A DNA stretch of 7,014 nt from UBA11795 sp964652755. Its GTDB lineage: Bacteria > Chloroflexota > Dehalococcoidia > Lucifugimonadales > UBA826. The position numbers and the translations under genes were made by a program. Under the pieces are notes generated by a model. That model searched no databases and had not been told where the DNA came from. It was given only the letters and a program-made list of their open reading frames with translations. Below, in pieces: positions 5,640-7,014 of this stretch. Position 1 is the first letter of the stretch, and every line of letters starts with the position of its first letter. The stretch covers positions 1-7,014 of the forward strand of contig CAZZBP010000082.1 of NCBI GenBank assembly GCA_964652755.1. The letters are read 5' to 3'.

Positions 5640-6725
5640 TCAGCCTTGGAGCATTGTAAGATCATCTAATCGAGGCATCACCTCTTTAGCAAGAAGGGTC
5701 ATAGAATTTAACCACTGCTCCCTTGGTTGCCATTCATGACCCATCGCAAGGAGTACGCCAAATCCCCCCACATCCTCATATAGATCTCGAAGTTGACTCT
5801 CTGCATCTTCAGGGCTACCAACTATCCAAAGATTATCCATTAGGTACTCCACGTCAACGTCGGAATCAGGCATAAAAACATCACCTTTCATATTTTCTTT
5901 GGAATTGAGGAGATTGAACCAGTACTTTTCATAGTCTCTCTTTAATACCCCTTCCATGACATGACGACGGGCCTCTTCAGTCGTTTCAGCGACGTATACT
6001 TCCCGGGCTATTCTCCATTCGTTCCTGTCTGGTGTTTCACCAGACTTGCTAGCTCCCTGCTCAACGGCTTCCCAATGGGTTTTTATTACTCTGTTGTGGA
6101 CAAGATTCAAACTAATCGGAATCCATCCGTTCTGTCCAGCAATAACAAGGGTCCCTGAATAAGGTGAGCCACCACCAAGAGCTATTGGAGGATGAGGCTT
6201 AGTATATGGCTTAAGGTGGAATCGAAGTCCGATATCCTCTTCAGGCTCGGGAATTCGAAACTGCCAGTGTTCAGATTCATAAAGACCAGGTTCAGGGTTC
6301 TCCCAGACATCTAAAATAGCCTTGAGTGTTTCCCCTGTGTAGGCACGCCTGTCGTCCGAGTTTGGATCAAATCCAAACATCTCATAATCACCACGGGTTG
6401 AACTAGAACCCACGCCCCATATGAACCTGCCTTTTGCCATATGGTCGAGTTGAGCAACCCGATGAGCAAGCATCATGGGGTTATGATTTGGCATGCAGTT
6501 TACACCGGTGCCCAACTTAATTTGCTGGGTCATGCCCAAGGCTTGAGCAATTATAAGGTCCGGGACAGGTATGTTCTCCCATTCAAATGTGAAATGTTCT
6601 CCTATATAGGCTTCCGAAAAACCTAGTTCATCTAATACGACAATCTGGTTTAGGTCATCCTCCAGGGTTTCCGTTACATTGGACCCAGGCGGATGTAGAG
6701 GCATTGTGAAATACCCGACTTTCAT
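5640..6725 (-). CDS. LLM-class flavin-dependent oxidoreductase, limonene 1,2-monooxygenase/LuxA-like
   Basis: An intact 361-residue (beta/alpha)8-barrel flavoprotein of usual length. It opens KVGYFTMPLHPP (2-13), then GFSEAYIGEHF (35-45), QIKLGTGV (68-75), HNPMMLAHRVAQLDHMAKGR (81-100) and the phosphate-loop FIWGVGSSS (101-109), with PPIALGGGSPYSGTLVI in the second half. The MPxHPP, GEHF and NHNPMMLAHRVAQLDH signatures match the limonene-monooxygenase/alkanal-monooxygenase group, which use reduced FMN and oxygen to hydroxylate, epoxidise or cleave small substrates; this differs from the F420-type LLM at the left end of the window. ATG at 6725-6723 has AGGA 9 nt upstream. The gene lies 28 nt downstream of the aldolase gene on the same strand, probably one operon, and ends 28 nt from the convergent GMC remnant with no recognisable terminator between. 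The substrate is unknown and a flavin reductase partner is not in view. Confidence 0.92.
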   Translation of the reverse strand: MKVGYFTMPLHPPGSNVTETLEDDLNQIVVLDELGFSEAYIGEHFTFEWENIPVPDLIIAQALGMTQQIKLGTGVNCMPNHNPMMLAHRVAQLDHMAKGRFIWGVGSSSTRGDYEMFGFDPNSDDRRAYTGETLKAILDVWENPEPGLYESEHWQFRIPEPEEDIGLRFHLKPYTKPHPPIALGGGSPYSGTLVIAGQNGWIPISLNLVHNRVIKTHWEAVEQGASKSGETPDRNEWRIAREVYVAETTEEARRHVMEGVLKRDYEKYWFNLLNSKENMKGDVFMPDSDVDVEYLMDNLWIVGSPEDAESQLRDLYEDVGGFGVLLAMGHEWQPREQWLNSMTLLAKEVMPRLDDLTMLQG

Positions 6726-6753
6726 TTTCTATTATCCTTTCGCTAGCTTGCTT

Positions 6754-7014
6754 TTATTTACCTGCAAATAGCCTGATCTTTTTTACAACTACGGAGGTCA
6801 TAGCTTCCACAGCGTTATCCATAACGTTCGTAATATCAGGTGTGTTTAAGCTCATGCTATCTCTCAAAGAACCTAGATAGGCGTTGCGTAATTCTGTGTT
6901 GACATTGAGTTTACGAACACCCAATTCTATAGACCGACTAACCATACTCTCAGGCAGTCCTGATCCACCATGAAGAACTAGGGGAACAGAAACGACCTCT
7001 TTAATCAAGGAAAG
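6754..7014 (-). CDS. Class II fructose/tagatose-bisphosphate aldolase family protein, C-terminal 86 residues (cut by window edge)
   Basis: The frame is open from the window edge to TAA at 6756-6754. VPLVLHGGSGLPE (residues 10-22 of the visible part) holds the zinc-ligand histidine of class II aldolases, and SIELGVRKLNVNTELRNAY (27-45) is the phosphate/substrate-binding strand-loop of the FbaA/GatY/KbaY group. These enzymes reversibly join dihydroxyacetone phosphate to an aldehyde using zinc. The length after the HGGSG motif fits a normal C-terminus for the shorter (about 280-310 aa) GatY/KbaY/FBA group. Which sugar phosphate is used cannot be decided from this end. The LLM gene follows after 28 nt, so the two are probably co-transcribed. 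Confidence 0.9.
   Translation of the reverse strand, partial: LSLIKEVVSVPLVLHGGSGLPESMVSRSIELGVRKLNVNTELRNAYLGSLRDSMSLNTPDITNVMDNAVEAMTSVVVKKIRLFAGK

Noticed and set aside
1..7014. CRISPR array, tRNA/rRNA genes, insertion sequence ends or attachment sites
   Set aside because: No regularly spaced repeats, cloverleaf-like segments, transposase fragments or terminal repeats with target duplications were seen; the GMC deletions show no inserted element.

Overview
This 7-kb window looks like part of a bacterial chromosome of moderate, slightly AT-rich composition. It has a tightly packed coenzyme F420 operon, recF, a sirtuin, a membrane protein, a decayed GMC oxidoreductase, and two different luciferase-like (LLM) flavoprotein genes. 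F420 genes, several LLM enzymes and sugar/alcohol-type oxidoreductases together fit Chloroflexota of the marine SAR202 type, known for expanded flavin monooxygenase families. That taxonomic guess rests on gene content alone; an actinobacterial or other F420-producing lineage is not excluded.

Layout. Positions 1-1966 (minus strand) hold one operon read right to left: cofD (2-phospho-L-lactate transferase type), cofC (guanylyltransferase) and the N-terminal part of an F420-type LLM oxidoreductase cut by the window edge. The genes are 4 nt apart or overlap by 8 nt. The enzyme that activates the F420 side chain, the enzyme that attaches it to Fo, and a likely F420-using enzyme are thus probably co-translated. 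Positions 1967-2097 form a divergent control region with a 9-bp inverted repeat enclosing a smaller dyad, a 9-bp-period direct repeat and an extended -10 box. recF reads rightward from it, apparently from a rare ATT start codon at 2098.

Positions 3341-4597 hold a zinc-binding Sir2 deacylase directly abutted by a four-helix membrane protein of unknown function. Positions 4608-5611 are a GMC oxidoreductase pseudogene: recognisable from the FAD-binding N-terminus to the true C-terminus, but carrying two small frameshifts, two in-frame stops and two large internal deletions, one of which removed the catalytic histidine region. Facing it on the minus strand (5640-7014) are an intact limonene-monooxygenase-like LLM oxidoreductase and, 28 nt upstream of it, the C-terminal end of a class II fructose/tagatose-bisphosphate-type aldolase.

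How they work together. The left operon supplies and probably uses F420. The right minus-strand pair (aldolase, LLM enzyme) looks like a separate catabolic or oxidative unit. The GMC remnant suggests a lost alcohol-oxidising step. recF (recombinational repair) and Sir2 (NAD-dependent deacylation) are housekeeping-type genes between these units. I found no RNA genes, CRISPR, insertion sequences or convincing rho-independent terminators. No clearly new system is evident; the most unusual observations are the ATT start of recF, the nested symmetry of the divergent region and the step-by-step decay of the GMC gene.
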